Shown: piece by piece, positions 46,620-55,505 of the stretch
How positions within the stretch are numbered: position 1 is the first letter of the stretch
Layout: each line of letters opens with the position of its first letter
NCBI RefSeq assembly: GCF_024220585.1
Contig: NZ_JAMXKF010000001.1
Coordinates: 620,001 to 684,000, forward strand
From: Dyadobacter diqingensis
Lineage (GTDB): Bacteria; Bacteroidota; Bacteroidia; Cytophagales; Spirosomataceae
DNA: 64,000 bases
Reading direction: 5' to 3'
Made by a program: the position numbers and the translations under genes
The notes under the pieces: generated by a model
The model's database searches: none
Told to the model about the DNA's origin: nothing
Seen by the model: only the letters and a program-made list of their open reading frames with translations

Positions 46620-46657
46620 AAACAGGATTGCCGTCTAGGAATGAGGCAATCCTGTTT
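46620..46657 (-). terminator. Terminator hairpin between the SDR and AraC genes
   Basis: AAACAGGATTGCC (46620-46632) pairs perfectly with GGCAATCCTGTTT (46645-46657), with a 12-nt loop. It follows the SDR stop by 7 nt on the minus strand. Confidence 0.75.
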
Positions 46658-46664
46658 GTATAAA

Positions 46665-47555
46665 TCAATTGTTACCTTTTAAGTTCACAAGCGCCCTGCC
46701 CTCCTTCGTATCCAGAAAGCTGACGGATTCGTGATGGTCGGTCGATACACTTACAGGAAGCCATTTTTCAAGCTCTTCTTTTCGGGACAAGTCCGCTTGT
46801 TGCAACAACGCTATCGCCTCGCTACCAAGCACAAGATGTACCGGTGGCTCAGGATGATTAACCAGGTCGATCATGACACGGGCGGCTTTTTCCGGATCGC
46901 CCATCGGCACAAACGACCCGCCCTGAAAGAGTTCGGTCCGCCGGTCTACCGTATTTTCGTAACCTTCAATTTTCGCTGCATAAGCCATCGAGTCACCAGC
47001 CCAGTCGGTTCGGAAACCACCCGGTTCCACACTTGTAACACGTATTCCCAAAGGCGCCACTTCCTTCGCCAAAGCCTCACTGAAACCACCCAGACCAAAT
47101 TTAGCCGCCTGATAAATGGACAATCCGGCATTTCCCACACGTCCGCCAACCGAACTGATCTGTAAAATATGGCCCGAACGTTGTTTGCGCATATATGGCA
47201 AAACCACACGGGTTATTTCAATCGGTGCGTACAAGTTGGTTTCCAACTGGCTTCGTACCTGCTCCCCGGTAAATGCCTCCGCGGCGCCCGTGATTCCAAA
47301 TCCTGCATTATTTACAAGCACGTCAATCCTTCCGAAATGATTGATCGCACTGCTCACAGCTTTTTGAATCTGATCGTTGACCGTCACATCCAGCGATATC
47401 GCCAGCACCTGGCCAGGATATTTCTCTGACAAATCTTTCAACTGATCAATGTTTCTCGCTGTGGCTGCTACGTTGTCACCACTTTCTAAAACTGCTTCTG
47501 CCAGGCTCCGTCCCAACCCTCTGGAACTCCCTGTAATAAACCATATTTTTCTCAT
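46665..47555 (-). CDS. Short-chain dehydrogenase/reductase (classical SDR)
   Basis: This 296-residue protein has the cofactor motif TGSSRGLG near residues 7-14, NNAGFG after the fourth strand, the catalytic Ser in QISSVGGR and YQAAK (Tyr-x-x-x-Lys). It is an NAD(P)(H)-dependent oxidoreductase; the Arg in TARN after strand 2 suggests NADP(H) preference. The substrate is unknown. Its promoter candidate is the exact TAnnTTTG box at 47579-47586 on the minus strand. The AraC gene lies just downstream, behind a terminator hairpin. Confidence 0.92.
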   Translation of the reverse strand: MRKIWFITGSSRGLGRSLAEAVLESGDNVAATARNIDQLKDLSEKYPGQVLAISLDVTVNDQIQKAVSSAINHFGRIDVLVNNAGFGITGAAEAFTGEQVRSQLETNLYAPIEITRVVLPYMRKQRSGHILQISSVGGRVGNAGLSIYQAAKFGLGGFSEALAKEVAPLGIRVTSVEPGGFRTDWAGDSMAYAAKIEGYENTVDRRTELFQGGSFVPMGDPEKAARVMIDLVNHPEPPVHLVLGSEAIALLQQADLSRKEELEKWLPVSVSTDHHESVSFLDTKEGRALVNLKGNN

Positions 47556-47578
47556 TGCTATTAAATTTTTATTTAATG

Positions 47579-47586
47579 CAAAGTTA
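47579..47586 (-). promoter_or_regulatory. Candidate -7 box of the SDR gene
   Basis: The minus strand reads TAACTTTG, an exact TAnnTTTG box, 23 nt before the ATG at 47555. No TTG is seen at the ideal distance. Confidence 0.5.
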
Positions 47587-47781
47587 CCCTGGCCATCAAG
47601 TTTCAGTTTTGCTCAAAAGCTCAATTTGGTTTGTTAAAAAGCTCACGCTAGCCGTTAAATAAAATTATTACCTCAGTAGAAATATTTAGAAAAACATCTG
47701 AAAGCTGTCAGATATTGGAGTGAAGACAAATCGAGATAATTCGATAAAAAATGCCTTATCTAAGCCGGAACTAAAAAAATA

Positions 47782-47808
47782 AAGGATCCCAGAAAGTCCG
47801 GGATCCTT
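47782..47808. terminator. Terminator-like hairpin
   Basis: AAGGATCCC (47782-47790) pairs with GGGATCCTT (47800-47808) around a 9-nt loop. On the minus strand a short T-rich tract follows (A-run 47773-47780). It may back up the terminator at 47902. Confidence 0.55.
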
Positions 47809-47901
47809 GTATGCACCACTACTCAACGTTAAGAAATAAAGTTAACTCAATTGTTTTGTTAAACGTATTAAAGTTATCCAATGGCAAAATTTATTGTATA
47901 C

Positions 47902-47934
47902 AAAAAAAGAGGCATGCCAGGCATCAACCTCTTT
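47902..47934 (-). terminator. Terminator of the 125-residue hypothetical gene
   Basis: AAAGAGG (47906-47912) pairs with CCTCTTT (47928-47934). The minus strand continues into a T7 run. It lies about 62 nt behind the stop at 47997. Confidence 0.65.
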
Positions 47935-47996
47935 CTAAAATAGAGCGTAAAATATTTATAACTTATTAATTAAAAGAAAGTTACACAATAATACAC

Positions 47997-48374
47997 TTAT
48001 AATATTTCCAGAATATCAGCGTCAGAGCTTTCCTGATCGTCCTGATATTCCCATTCGCGAATGTTCGTCAGTGTAAAAGTCACCCCAACTTCCGCGGAGG
48101 GTTCATCGCCCACTCTCTCCACGAAAACCTTTAAAAGTCCGTTATAAAATCCATTGTGCTGTACTCCGTCATGACTTGTAAAAAGTAGCGGAACATTCGG
48201 AGAAGGCAAGTCTGTACTTTTCATTTCTGCAATCGATAATTGTGGTGAACAGATATTTAAACCAATACTTCCAGGCAGTAATTTACAATTTAACGGCCTA
48301 AAATCACTATATTTTTGCAGGATGAATAATTCATTTGTGTACTCCCGCAACACATCACCATCACCGGGAACCAC
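47997..48374 (-). CDS. Hypothetical protein, 125 residues
   Basis: The frame opens with GTG at 48374 (MVPGDGDVLREYTNELFILQ); no better ATG exists near the start, and the next Met is internal. The sequence is acidic at its C-terminus (YQDDQESSDADILEIL) and strand-rich in the middle (NGLLKVFVERVGDEPSAEVG). I do not recognise a family. A T-run terminator follows on the same strand, which supports a real gene. It is divergent from the small membrane gene at 48440. Confidence 0.55.
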   Translation of the reverse strand: MVPGDGDVLREYTNELFILQKYSDFRPLNCKLLPGSIGLNICSPQLSIAEMKSTDLPSPNVPLLFTSHDGVQHNGFYNGLLKVFVERVGDEPSAEVGVTFTLTNIREWEYQDDQESSDADILEIL

Positions 48375-48439
48375 TTATAAAGTTTATTATATTCCGTAAA
48401 TTATCAGGCACTTACTTTGCTTAACAAACATCGGAAATC

Positions 48440-48616
48440 ATGATACACATTCTTAAAATCATCGCAATCATTATCGCGGTTACCTATTCACTTAAACTGG
48501 TGAATTCCCAGTCCGACCTGCTGGTATTCGGAGGGTTGGCAATCGTTGGCACGGCCATTTATTTTTTCGTTATTGAATTAAAAGAAATATTCACCTTTCT
48601 CAAATCCAAACTATGA
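48440..48616 (+). CDS. Small membrane protein, 58 residues, coupled to the Band-7 gene
   Basis: ATG at 48440 to TGA at 48616 encodes 58 residues: an N-terminal helix (MIHILKIIAIIIAVTYSLKL), a short polar loop (VNSQSDL) and a second helix (LVFGGLAIVGTAIYFFVI) with a charged tail (ELKEIFTFLKSKL). It is thus a two-helix hairpin membrane protein. Its stop overlaps the start of the SPFH gene (ATGA, 48613-48616), which implies translational coupling and probably physical partnership with it. No named family is recognised. Confidence 0.65.
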   Translation: MIHILKIIAIIIAVTYSLKLVNSQSDLLVFGGLAIVGTAIYFFVIELKEIFTFLKSKL

Positions 48617-49452
48617 TAAGCATGACTAGAAAAATTACGATTGGCGTTATAAGCTTTGTTGCTGCGATAGTTGTGCTGTTCGTTCAGCCCTTCTCATTCG
48701 AAAATATTGATGCAGGAAATGTAGGTATTAAAATTAACCTCTATGGAACGGACAAGGGTGTAGACAACATCACATTGGTGACCGGGAGGGTTTGGTACAA
48801 CAGCTGGACAACAAAAATCATCGAATTCCCAACGTTTACGCAAAGCGTGGATTATGATTCTTTTGTGATCACCACTAAGGATGCTGCGGAATTTAAGGTA
48901 GATCCCAAGTTGAATTATCACATCAATCCTGATAAGGTCCCTCAGATTTACCGTCAGTATCGGCGTCCGTTGGGAGAAATCCAGCAGGGTTTTATGAAAA
49001 ATACAATTTATGACGCCTACCGGATCGTCGCGAACTCGTTTACATCCGACAGTGTGATGTCAAACCGTGAGGTATTTGAAGACCGCGTGCAAAATGTGCT
49101 GACCAAAACTCTGGGAAAAGATGGATTTATCTATGACCAGCTTACCTCCGCCATAACACCACCGCCTTCCTTGCGTCAAATGATCGATGAGAAAAACACG
49201 TCTATCCAGGCAAGATTAAAGGCAGAAAATATGGCCAAACAAGCGGAAGCCGAAGCAAAAGTATTGGTTGCCAAAGCAGAAGGTCAGGCAAAAGCTACAT
49301 TAATTAAGGCCCGGGCAGAGGCAGAAGCGAACCAGTTACGCCAAAAAACACTGACACCGCTGCTGATCCAGCAGGAATGGGTTTCCAAATGGAACGGCGT
49401 ATTGCCAACGACCAACGCCGGAGGAGCAAGTCTGATGCTTGGGATTAAATAG
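48613..49452 (+). CDS. SPFH/Band-7 (prohibitin-like) membrane protein
   Basis: This 279-residue protein has an N-terminal membrane anchor (ITIGVISFVAAIVVLFV). An SPFH domain spans about residues 25-190 (ENIDAGNVGIKINLYG, VWYNSWTTKIIEFPTFTQSV). A C-terminal Ala/Glu/Lys-rich coiled coil lies at 195-250 (AKQAEAEAKVLVAKAEGQAK). Such proteins assemble into large ring scaffolds in the inner membrane and organise proteases or membrane domains. It is the second gene of a two-gene unit with a 58-residue membrane protein and is closed by a terminator. Confidence 0.9.
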   Translation: MISMTRKITIGVISFVAAIVVLFVQPFSFENIDAGNVGIKINLYGTDKGVDNITLVTGRVWYNSWTTKIIEFPTFTQSVDYDSFVITTKDAAEFKVDPKLNYHINPDKVPQIYRQYRRPLGEIQQGFMKNTIYDAYRIVANSFTSDSVMSNREVFEDRVQNVLTKTLGKDGFIYDQLTSAITPPPSLRQMIDEKNTSIQARLKAENMAKQAEAEAKVLVAKAEGQAKATLIKARAEAEANQLRQKTLTPLLIQQEWVSKWNGVLPTTNAGGASLMLGIK

Positions 49453-49487
49453 TATTTTCTAAAACTTCTGATTACCGGAATAAACAA

Positions 49488-49523
49488 ATCCCTGAAAGAG
49501 CCTCAACGGCCCCTTTCAGGGAT
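49488..49523 (+). terminator. Terminator after the Band-7 gene
   Basis: ATCCCTGAAAG (49488-49498) pairs with CTTTCAGGGAT (49513-49523), and inner GG/CC pairs add to the stem. A T-rich stretch follows. Confidence 0.8.
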
Positions 49524-49630
49524 ATTTCCTTTTGAACCTGCAACTAAAATCCGAAGGTTTAAGTGACCAAAACTTTTAACAGCGTAATAGGTAAACATGA
49601 TGGATTAAAAATGATCATTCGGCTCATTCT

Positions 49631-50527
49631 ATGCGCAGAAAAAATGATATTTTGTTAAAAAGTGCCTTTGAAGAGGCTTTCCCCGACCTTTTGCCATTCT
49701 TTTTCCAGAACACCGAATCGTTATTTGATTTAACGAGAGGATTTCAGTTTATGGATAAAGAACTGCACGAGCTTTTTCCCGATCTTGAAAAGAAAGGCGG
49801 CAGTCGCTTCGCGGATATGCTTGTAAAAACCTATCTGCAAAATGGCAGGGAAGAATGGATATTGATACATCTTGAAATACAGGGCGAAGGTACGGATGAT
49901 TTTGCATCGCGGATGTTTCAATATTGGTATCGGATTTATGATCGTTACGAAGTCGACATTGTTGCGCTGGCCGTTTTTACAGGAGGCAAAAATCAAAAAC
50001 GACCTGATTATTTTCATAAAAGTTTTCTTGGAACCGAAATCCTGTACAAATACAACGTATTTCATATTTTAGATTACAGTGAAAAACAGCTTTTGGGTAT
50101 GGATAATCCTTTTGCTCTTATTATTTTGGCAGCACAAAAAGCGCTTTTGATCAACAAAATCCCAGAGATCGAACTTGCTGAACAACGGTTAACGATTGCA
50201 CGTGCTCTAATCAAAACCAGGAAGTATAACAACGAGCGGATCAGGCGTTTCCTCCTCTTTTTGAAGACTTTCATCTACATTGAAAATAAGGAAATAAATA
50301 GTAAATTTGAGTTAGAAGTAGATATATTAACACGAAACAGACATGCTATGGGAATTATTGAAACGATAAATATGCTGGCAATGGAAGAGGGCGCAGAGAA
50401 GAAAGAACTTCAATTTGTAACCAATTTATTGACGGCTAATAAATTTACCATTGCGGAAATTGCATCTTATGCCGATGTGGATGAAGAGTTTGTTATGGAG
50501 GTAAAAAAAGATCTTAACCTTGATTGA
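49631..50527 (+). CDS. Rpn/PD-(D/E)XK nuclease-family protein
   Basis: This 298-residue protein fits the Rpn family (recombination-promoting nuclease, formerly putative transposase). The N-terminal PD-(D/E)XK core shows Asp in FADMLVKTYLQNG and Glu-x-Gln in WILIHLEIQGE, with a helix near SRMFQYWYRIYDRY. The C-terminus (FTIAEIASYADVDEEFVMEV) is a short helical motif usual in this family. Members are DNA endonucleases linked to recombination and defence and are often present in several diverging copies. It is monocistronic, followed by a 20-bp terminator; there are no inverted repeats that would make it an insertion sequence. Confidence 0.75.
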   Translation: MRRKNDILLKSAFEEAFPDLLPFFFQNTESLFDLTRGFQFMDKELHELFPDLEKKGGSRFADMLVKTYLQNGREEWILIHLEIQGEGTDDFASRMFQYWYRIYDRYEVDIVALAVFTGGKNQKRPDYFHKSFLGTEILYKYNVFHILDYSEKQLLGMDNPFALIILAAQKALLINKIPEIELAEQRLTIARALIKTRKYNNERIRRFLLFLKTFIYIENKEINSKFELEVDILTRNRHAMGIIETINMLAMEEGAEKKELQFVTNLLTANKFTIAEIASYADVDEEFVMEVKKDLNLD

Positions 50528-50554
50528 CACCCAATACAGATTTTCCAACTAACA

Positions 50555-50599
50555 TATAAATGAATAAGGGACGCAAAATGCGTCCCTTATTCATTTATA
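50555..50599. terminator. Strong bidirectional terminator between Rpn and SusD genes
   Basis: A perfect 20-bp stem (50555-50574 with 50580-50599; inner part AAGGGACGC / GCGTCCCTT) surrounds the loop AAAAT. AT-rich outer pairs supply a U-tract in both directions. It serves the convergent Rpn (plus) and SusD (minus) genes. Confidence 0.88.
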
Positions 50600-50615
50600 A
50601 AACTCCTTGTTCAAT

Positions 50616-52124
50616 TTAAAAACCAGGATTGTTCGGCAACAAATTCGGGTTCACATCGGATTCCTGTTTTGGCACAGGGAACAACAGTTGTTTTTCGGAG
50701 AATGTTGCTCCAAACACCGTTTTATGGCCTATGAAATTATCCCAGTTTCCGGTCACGTCGTTATGTACTTTTCTTGTACGCAACATGTCAAACCACATTT
50801 TGTTTTCAAAACAAAGCTCAAAATAACGCTGCAACCAAATTTCCTGCTCAAAAGCAGTCTGGCTTAATGCGCCGATCGCTGACAAATTCGCGCGCGCACG
50901 GATCTTGTTGACATACTCAACAGCTTTGCTGTTCGGTGCTCCTTCTGCACGGTTGGATGCCTCCGCGTACATCAGGTATACATCAGCCAAACGGTACAAA
51001 GTATAATTCAAGTCGGACTTAACCGTATTCGTGATCGCGTTTACATCAAACCATTTGTAGATATAAGTATTCTTAAACTTGATGGTTTGTCCCGTTTTCA
51101 AATTCGGATAACTCGTGTAAAAAAACTGTCTTTCATCCACACGCTTATCACCCGCCGGGAAAGATTTGATGAATTCAGGTGTCGGATAAACCGATCCATA
51201 CTCATCCGCATATTTCGAAATTCCGGAGAAGTTAGGAATTGTAAGCGGCGTAAGCGGGTTTGTCAACGGAACGCTGGCAGCATATTGCACCTGAAGAATA
51301 AACTCGCCCGTATTTTTGTTTACCGGCTGAATCATATCCGTGTAGTTCGGGAACAATGTATAACCTCCGTTGTCGATAACACTTTTCGAACGTTTTGCAG
51401 ACTCAGCATAATACTGCGCACCACCGTTGATGGCTGCACCTGCATAAGTCAGGTAAACATCTGCCAGAATAGATTCAACAGCTCCCATCGATACTTTACC
51501 CGTGTTATCAGACCATGGCAAAGTTGATTTTTCTGCCAATAAAAGGTCAGGAATGATAATCTGGTCGTAAATATCTTTGGCTGCCGTACGGGGAAGATTC
51601 AGATTCAGGTCCTTTGGCACAGTCGTCACATTAGGAACCGCTCCATACATCCGCACCAGATTGAAGTAGTACAAGGCACGTAACGTACGTACTTCCGCCA
51701 GCATATTGTCTTTCTGCTCATCGGTCAAACCAGCGGCATTAATTCCCGGAATACTTTGTATCGCAAGATTACAAGCCCCAATCCCAAGGTACATTTGCTG
51801 CCACCAGGTGTCAATATAAAACGCGGTATTGTTATAACCCAGGTTTTGAAAATTGATAAACCCGGTCTGACCAAGGTCGCTATTCGCCTTCCCAGTCATG
51901 AATTCCAGCAAATTCCAGGTATTTCCTCCGTAAGACGAAGGTTGTCCGGCAAGCAAACCCTGCAAATAAACATAACCTGAATTTGCATAAGCCCTGGCAA
52001 CTTTTGTGCTGGAAACATCAGAATCCGGCGTTAAAAAACCTGTGGGGTTTTCATCTAAAAAGTCTTTGCAAGAACCTAACGTCAGCAGCGACGCGGCCAA
52101 TAATATATTTTTAAGCACTTTCAT
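50616..52124 (-). CDS. SusD/RagB-family glycan-binding lipoprotein
   Basis: This 502-residue protein has a lipoprotein signal (MKVLKNILLAASLLTLGSC) with Cys at the lipobox, followed by the family-typical KDFLDENPTG. TPR-like helices lead to the hallmark YRLADVYLMYAEASNRAEG near residue 385, ahead of the C-terminal MWFDMLRTRK region. SusD proteins sit on the outer face of the outer membrane as a lid over their SusC partner and deliver oligosaccharides. The paired SusC gene lies 18 nt upstream in the same operon. The neighbouring hydrolases suggest mannose-containing glycans. Confidence 0.95.
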   Translation of the reverse strand: MKVLKNILLAASLLTLGSCKDFLDENPTGFLTPDSDVSSTKVARAYANSGYVYLQGLLAGQPSSYGGNTWNLLEFMTGKANSDLGQTGFINFQNLGYNNTAFYIDTWWQQMYLGIGACNLAIQSIPGINAAGLTDEQKDNMLAEVRTLRALYYFNLVRMYGAVPNVTTVPKDLNLNLPRTAAKDIYDQIIIPDLLLAEKSTLPWSDNTGKVSMGAVESILADVYLTYAGAAINGGAQYYAESAKRSKSVIDNGGYTLFPNYTDMIQPVNKNTGEFILQVQYAASVPLTNPLTPLTIPNFSGISKYADEYGSVYPTPEFIKSFPAGDKRVDERQFFYTSYPNLKTGQTIKFKNTYIYKWFDVNAITNTVKSDLNYTLYRLADVYLMYAEASNRAEGAPNSKAVEYVNKIRARANLSAIGALSQTAFEQEIWLQRYFELCFENKMWFDMLRTRKVHNDVTGNWDNFIGHKTVFGATFSEKQLLFPVPKQESDVNPNLLPNNPGF

Positions 52125-52142
52125 ATCTATTTCAGTTACAGG

Positions 52143-55100
52143 TTAAAAAGTAAGTGTTAATCCCAGGTTCCAGACACGCGGACGAGGATTGGCAAAGAAG
52201 TCCAGATTCTGAGAGAACGAACTGTTAGAGCCATATCCGGAGTTAAACGTATCAACCTCAGGATCATATCCTGTATATTTCGTAATCACAAAAAGGTTTT
52301 GCACACTGGCATAAACACGCAGACGGCTCAATTTCAGCTTTTGCAAAGCAGCATCCTGTAATGAATACCCCAACGTAAAATTCTGCCCGCGGATGAAGGA
52401 TCCGTTTTCTACCCACCAGGTATCAAAGTGAGAATCCTGCGCGAATTTATAGTTACGTACCTGTGAGATCATGGTATTCTGGTGATCAGGCGTCCAGGCA
52501 TCCAGCACGGTTGCAAGGCTGTTCGCAATTGTTTGTCTGTCTTCTACTGAGTGTTTGTATGTTGCAGCGGTATTCAAACCCTCCACAAAACGGATATCAA
52601 AAGAGAAATCCCATCCTTTGTAGTTCATCGTACTGCTGAAAGTTCCAGTCCATTTCGGGGTAGTGCGACCGATAATGCTGTAATAATTGCTTCCGTCAGC
52701 ATTGTAAATGTACTTTCTGTCACCCGGTTTCAGATTGTGCTGCGCCGCCAGATCCGCCTCGTCGGTGCTGTACGTTCCCAAACGCGTCATCCCGTACAAC
52801 GAACCGATAGACTCCCCTACTCTCAGGATATTGGTTTGGCCAAGGAAATTAGGACCAGGGAAAATATCCGCATTACCGTTGTTCAGTTTTAAAATCTTGT
52901 TTTTGTTCGCAGCAAAAATGAAGTTGGTGGTCCAGGTAAAATTATCTGTTTTGATGTTGGTTGTGTTCAAACTAACTTCAAAACCCGAGTTTCTAACCGA
53001 TCCTACATTCTGATAAACGTTCGCATTGGTTTGTCCGGCAGACCATGGAATGGGTGCCTGAAGCAAAAGATCCTTCGTCACACGGTTGTAATAATCAACC
53101 GTCAGGTTAATATTTTCACGAATTCCCAATTCAACACCTGCATCAAACTGTAACGACCGCTCCCATTTCAGGTTTGGATTTCCAAGATAACTTGGCAATA
53201 ACGTAGACTGCAAAGCACCACCAAAAACAGTCGAGGTGTTGTTGGTAGTACCGGGCTGTATCTGTGCGATCGAGCGGTACTGACCGATTTCCTGGTTGCC
53301 CGAAAGACCATAACTTCCTCTCAGTTTCAGGCTTGTAATATTTTTGTTTCCTTTCAGGAAACCTTCCTCTGATATGCGCCACGCTGCACCCACCGACGGG
53401 AAAAATGCAAATTTATTGTTGGCACCAAATTTTGAAGAACCGTCAAAACGACCGGTTGCCGTGAAAAGATATTTTTCGTCCAGGTTATAGGTAGCTCTGG
53501 CAAAATACGAATTCATCGTCCATTTGTAATCTTCCGACGTGGTCGAGCTTTTTACAGAACCCGAGCCCAGGTTATGCCACTGGAAAAAGTCGTCGATAAA
53601 ATTCTGCGTTTCTGCAAAATTCGTTTCCTGATAATACTGCTGCCACGATGCACCAAGCAATGCCGTAAAGCGCTGACGGGCATTAATCGTTTTGTTCCAG
53701 GTCAGGTAGTTTTCCGATTGCCAGTAGTTATTGGCATAATTTCTCATGTTCGCAACCCCACCCTGATCGGCCGACATGTGAGCCAGATTTTGAGACGAGA
53801 AGAAATTGTTTTTCTGAGAATTTAAGTTAAATCCAAAATCAGTTTTGAAATCCAGGTCTTTGGTAATGTGGAACAATAAATACGTGTTTCCAAGAGCCTG
53901 CACCGTGTTATTGATCGTGTAACGATTGTGGGCAATGTTCACAGGATTTGGCCCTCCTTCAAGTCCGCCGATATCGTTGTTTCCAGCCCATGTTCCGTCC
54001 GGATACTTCACAGGCACGATAGGAACCTCTTCCGAAACCATCCTTGGAACGTTCAAACCGCCGTTTCCATCAGAAACCAAACGTTGTCTGCTTTTGATAA
54101 GCGAAAGACTTCCACCTACTTTCAACCATTTATTGACATCGTTGTCCAGCGTAAATCTTGCCGAATAACGCTTAAATCCGGAAGTAACCATCAAACCGTT
54201 CTGATCCAGATATCCCAAAGACAAACTGTAAACGGTTTTATCATTACCACCCTGAAAATTAAGCTGATGACTATGCGAAACAGCTGGCTTATACACTTCT
54301 TTTTCCCAGTTGGTATTATACAAAGGCTTGTCATTTGCGTCAAACAACAAGGGGAAATTGGCATGGTTTAACGGAGCCTGGGGCGCCCACACACCGCCAG
54401 CCGGGTCGAATTTTGTGCCGTTGGCAAAGGCTGTATTGTATGTTTTAACAAATTCTTCTGAATTCAGCGTTCTCACGTGGCGATACAAATCACTCACGTT
54501 TACGTTTCCATCATAAGATACTCTTGTAGCTCCGCTTTTTCCGCGTTTGGTCGTGATCATAATCACACCATTCGCACCGCGCGCACCATAAATCGCTGTT
54601 GATGAAGCATCTTTCAATACTTCAAGGGAAGCGATATCGTTTGGGTTAATGGAGTTTCCGTCCACGCCGATCACACCATCCACCACATAAAGCGGATCGA
54701 TATTGGAATTAATGGATCCCAGACCACGTACCCGGACTTTTGCCGCTGCACCGGGTGCATTGCTGTTCACACTTACTTCCACACCGGCAATTTTCCCCTG
54801 CAAAGCCTGAGAAACGTTGGGTACAGGTTTGTCCATCAGCTGTTCGCCTTTAATGGTGGCAACCGCGCCGGTAAGGTCTGATTTTTTAACCGTACCATAA
54901 CCAATCACAACCACTTCGCTAAGCGCTTTGGAATCCGATTCCAATGAAACATCCAGAGTCGTTTTGTTGCCGACCGGAACTTCCTGACTTATAAAACCGA
55001 CAAAACTGAACACCAGAACCGAAGACTCACTGGGTACAGAGATAGAAAAATTCCCTTCCGCATCTGTTGAGGTTCCTACGCTGGATCCTTTCACCACCAC

Positions 55101-55295
55101 GTTTACACCGGGTAATGTCGAGTTATTTCCCCCATCCACTACCTTTCCGCGAATCACCTTATCTGCCGTCAGAAACGAACGGCCTCCTGCAAGTGCGCTC
55201 AATGAGCTCACCAGCAATAAATTCAGTAAGATTATTTTCATAATCCGCCCCGACTGAATGACGGGTCTTGGTACATGACTTCTCATACTTTCCAT
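52143..55295 (-). CDS. SusC/RagA-family TonB-dependent glycan transporter
   Basis: This protein of about 1,050 residues starts at the ATG at 55295 (MESMRSHVPRPVIQSG then MKIILLNLLLVSSLSALAGG as signal). The further upstream frame opens only with TTG. A carboxypeptidase-regulatory-like domain (VIRGKVVDGGNNSTLPGVNV) comes first. The SusC signature VVVIGYGTVKKSDLTGAV, the plug (NPNDIASLEVLKDASSTAIY) and a 22-strand barrel ending RPRVWNLGLTLTF follow. It imports oligosaccharides through the outer membrane using TonB. It is an operon with susD. A GntR-type operator candidate lies about 115 nt upstream of the start. Confidence 0.95.
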   Translation of the reverse strand: MESMRSHVPRPVIQSGRIMKIILLNLLLVSSLSALAGGRSFLTADKVIRGKVVDGGNNSTLPGVNVVVKGSSVGTSTDAEGNFSISVPSESSVLVFSFVGFISQEVPVGNKTTLDVSLESDSKALSEVVVIGYGTVKKSDLTGAVATIKGEQLMDKPVPNVSQALQGKIAGVEVSVNSNAPGAAAKVRVRGLGSINSNIDPLYVVDGVIGVDGNSINPNDIASLEVLKDASSTAIYGARGANGVIMITTKRGKSGATRVSYDGNVNVSDLYRHVRTLNSEEFVKTYNTAFANGTKFDPAGGVWAPQAPLNHANFPLLFDANDKPLYNTNWEKEVYKPAVSHSHQLNFQGGNDKTVYSLSLGYLDQNGLMVTSGFKRYSARFTLDNDVNKWLKVGGSLSLIKSRQRLVSDGNGGLNVPRMVSEEVPIVPVKYPDGTWAGNNDIGGLEGGPNPVNIAHNRYTINNTVQALGNTYLLFHITKDLDFKTDFGFNLNSQKNNFFSSQNLAHMSADQGGVANMRNYANNYWQSENYLTWNKTINARQRFTALLGASWQQYYQETNFAETQNFIDDFFQWHNLGSGSVKSSTTSEDYKWTMNSYFARATYNLDEKYLFTATGRFDGSSKFGANNKFAFFPSVGAAWRISEEGFLKGNKNITSLKLRGSYGLSGNQEIGQYRSIAQIQPGTTNNTSTVFGGALQSTLLPSYLGNPNLKWERSLQFDAGVELGIRENINLTVDYYNRVTKDLLLQAPIPWSAGQTNANVYQNVGSVRNSGFEVSLNTTNIKTDNFTWTTNFIFAANKNKILKLNNGNADIFPGPNFLGQTNILRVGESIGSLYGMTRLGTYSTDEADLAAQHNLKPGDRKYIYNADGSNYYSIIGRTTPKWTGTFSSTMNYKGWDFSFDIRFVEGLNTAATYKHSVEDRQTIANSLATVLDAWTPDHQNTMISQVRNYKFAQDSHFDTWWVENGSFIRGQNFTLGYSLQDAALQKLKLSRLRVYASVQNLFVITKYTGYDPEVDTFNSGYGSNSSFSQNLDFFANPRPRVWNLGLTLTF

Positions 55296-55407
55296 TAGGT
55301 TGACTAGTTTAGCATTTATTTTGAAATTTTGAAGCGGGCGAACTCCGGTAAAACCGGCGAGCGAATTAGTATTCTCATTTGTAATTAAAAGATTATAATC
55401 CTCCAAT

Positions 55408-55430
55408 CCATGTACATATGTTCATACATG
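55408..55430. promoter_or_regulatory. GntR operator candidate upstream of susC
   Basis: CATGTA (55409-55414) and TACATG (55425-55430) are inverted repeats around CATATGTTCA. On the minus strand the core reads TGTATGAACATA, matching TGTATAAACATA upstream of the GntR gene. GT-A-TG-A-AC is one base off the HutC-subfamily consensus GTnTAnAC. Confidence 0.55.
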
Positions 55431-55505
55431 ATCAACAGCAAACTTTTATCCGCCTAAGTAAATAAGCCGATTGACGTCTTTATAGATAAGGATTAAAATG
55501 CAAGC

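Larger units (their letters stand above)
47556..47996. other. Intergenic region with two terminator-like hairpins
   Basis: There is no gene in these 441 bases. The SDR promoter box (47579-47586) is at the left. A 9-bp hairpin AAGGATCCC / GGGATCCTT lies at 47782-47808, and a minus-strand terminator at 47902-47934 serves the 125-residue gene. Confidence 0.6.

Noticed and set aside
46731-47165. 144-codon plus-strand frame inside the SDR gene
   Set aside because: The minus strand encodes a complete SDR with all motifs, so this frame is a shadow.
49631-50527. Rpn-type gene as part of an insertion sequence
   Set aside because: No terminal inverted repeats or target duplications flank it; the only inverted repeat is the terminator at 50555-50599.
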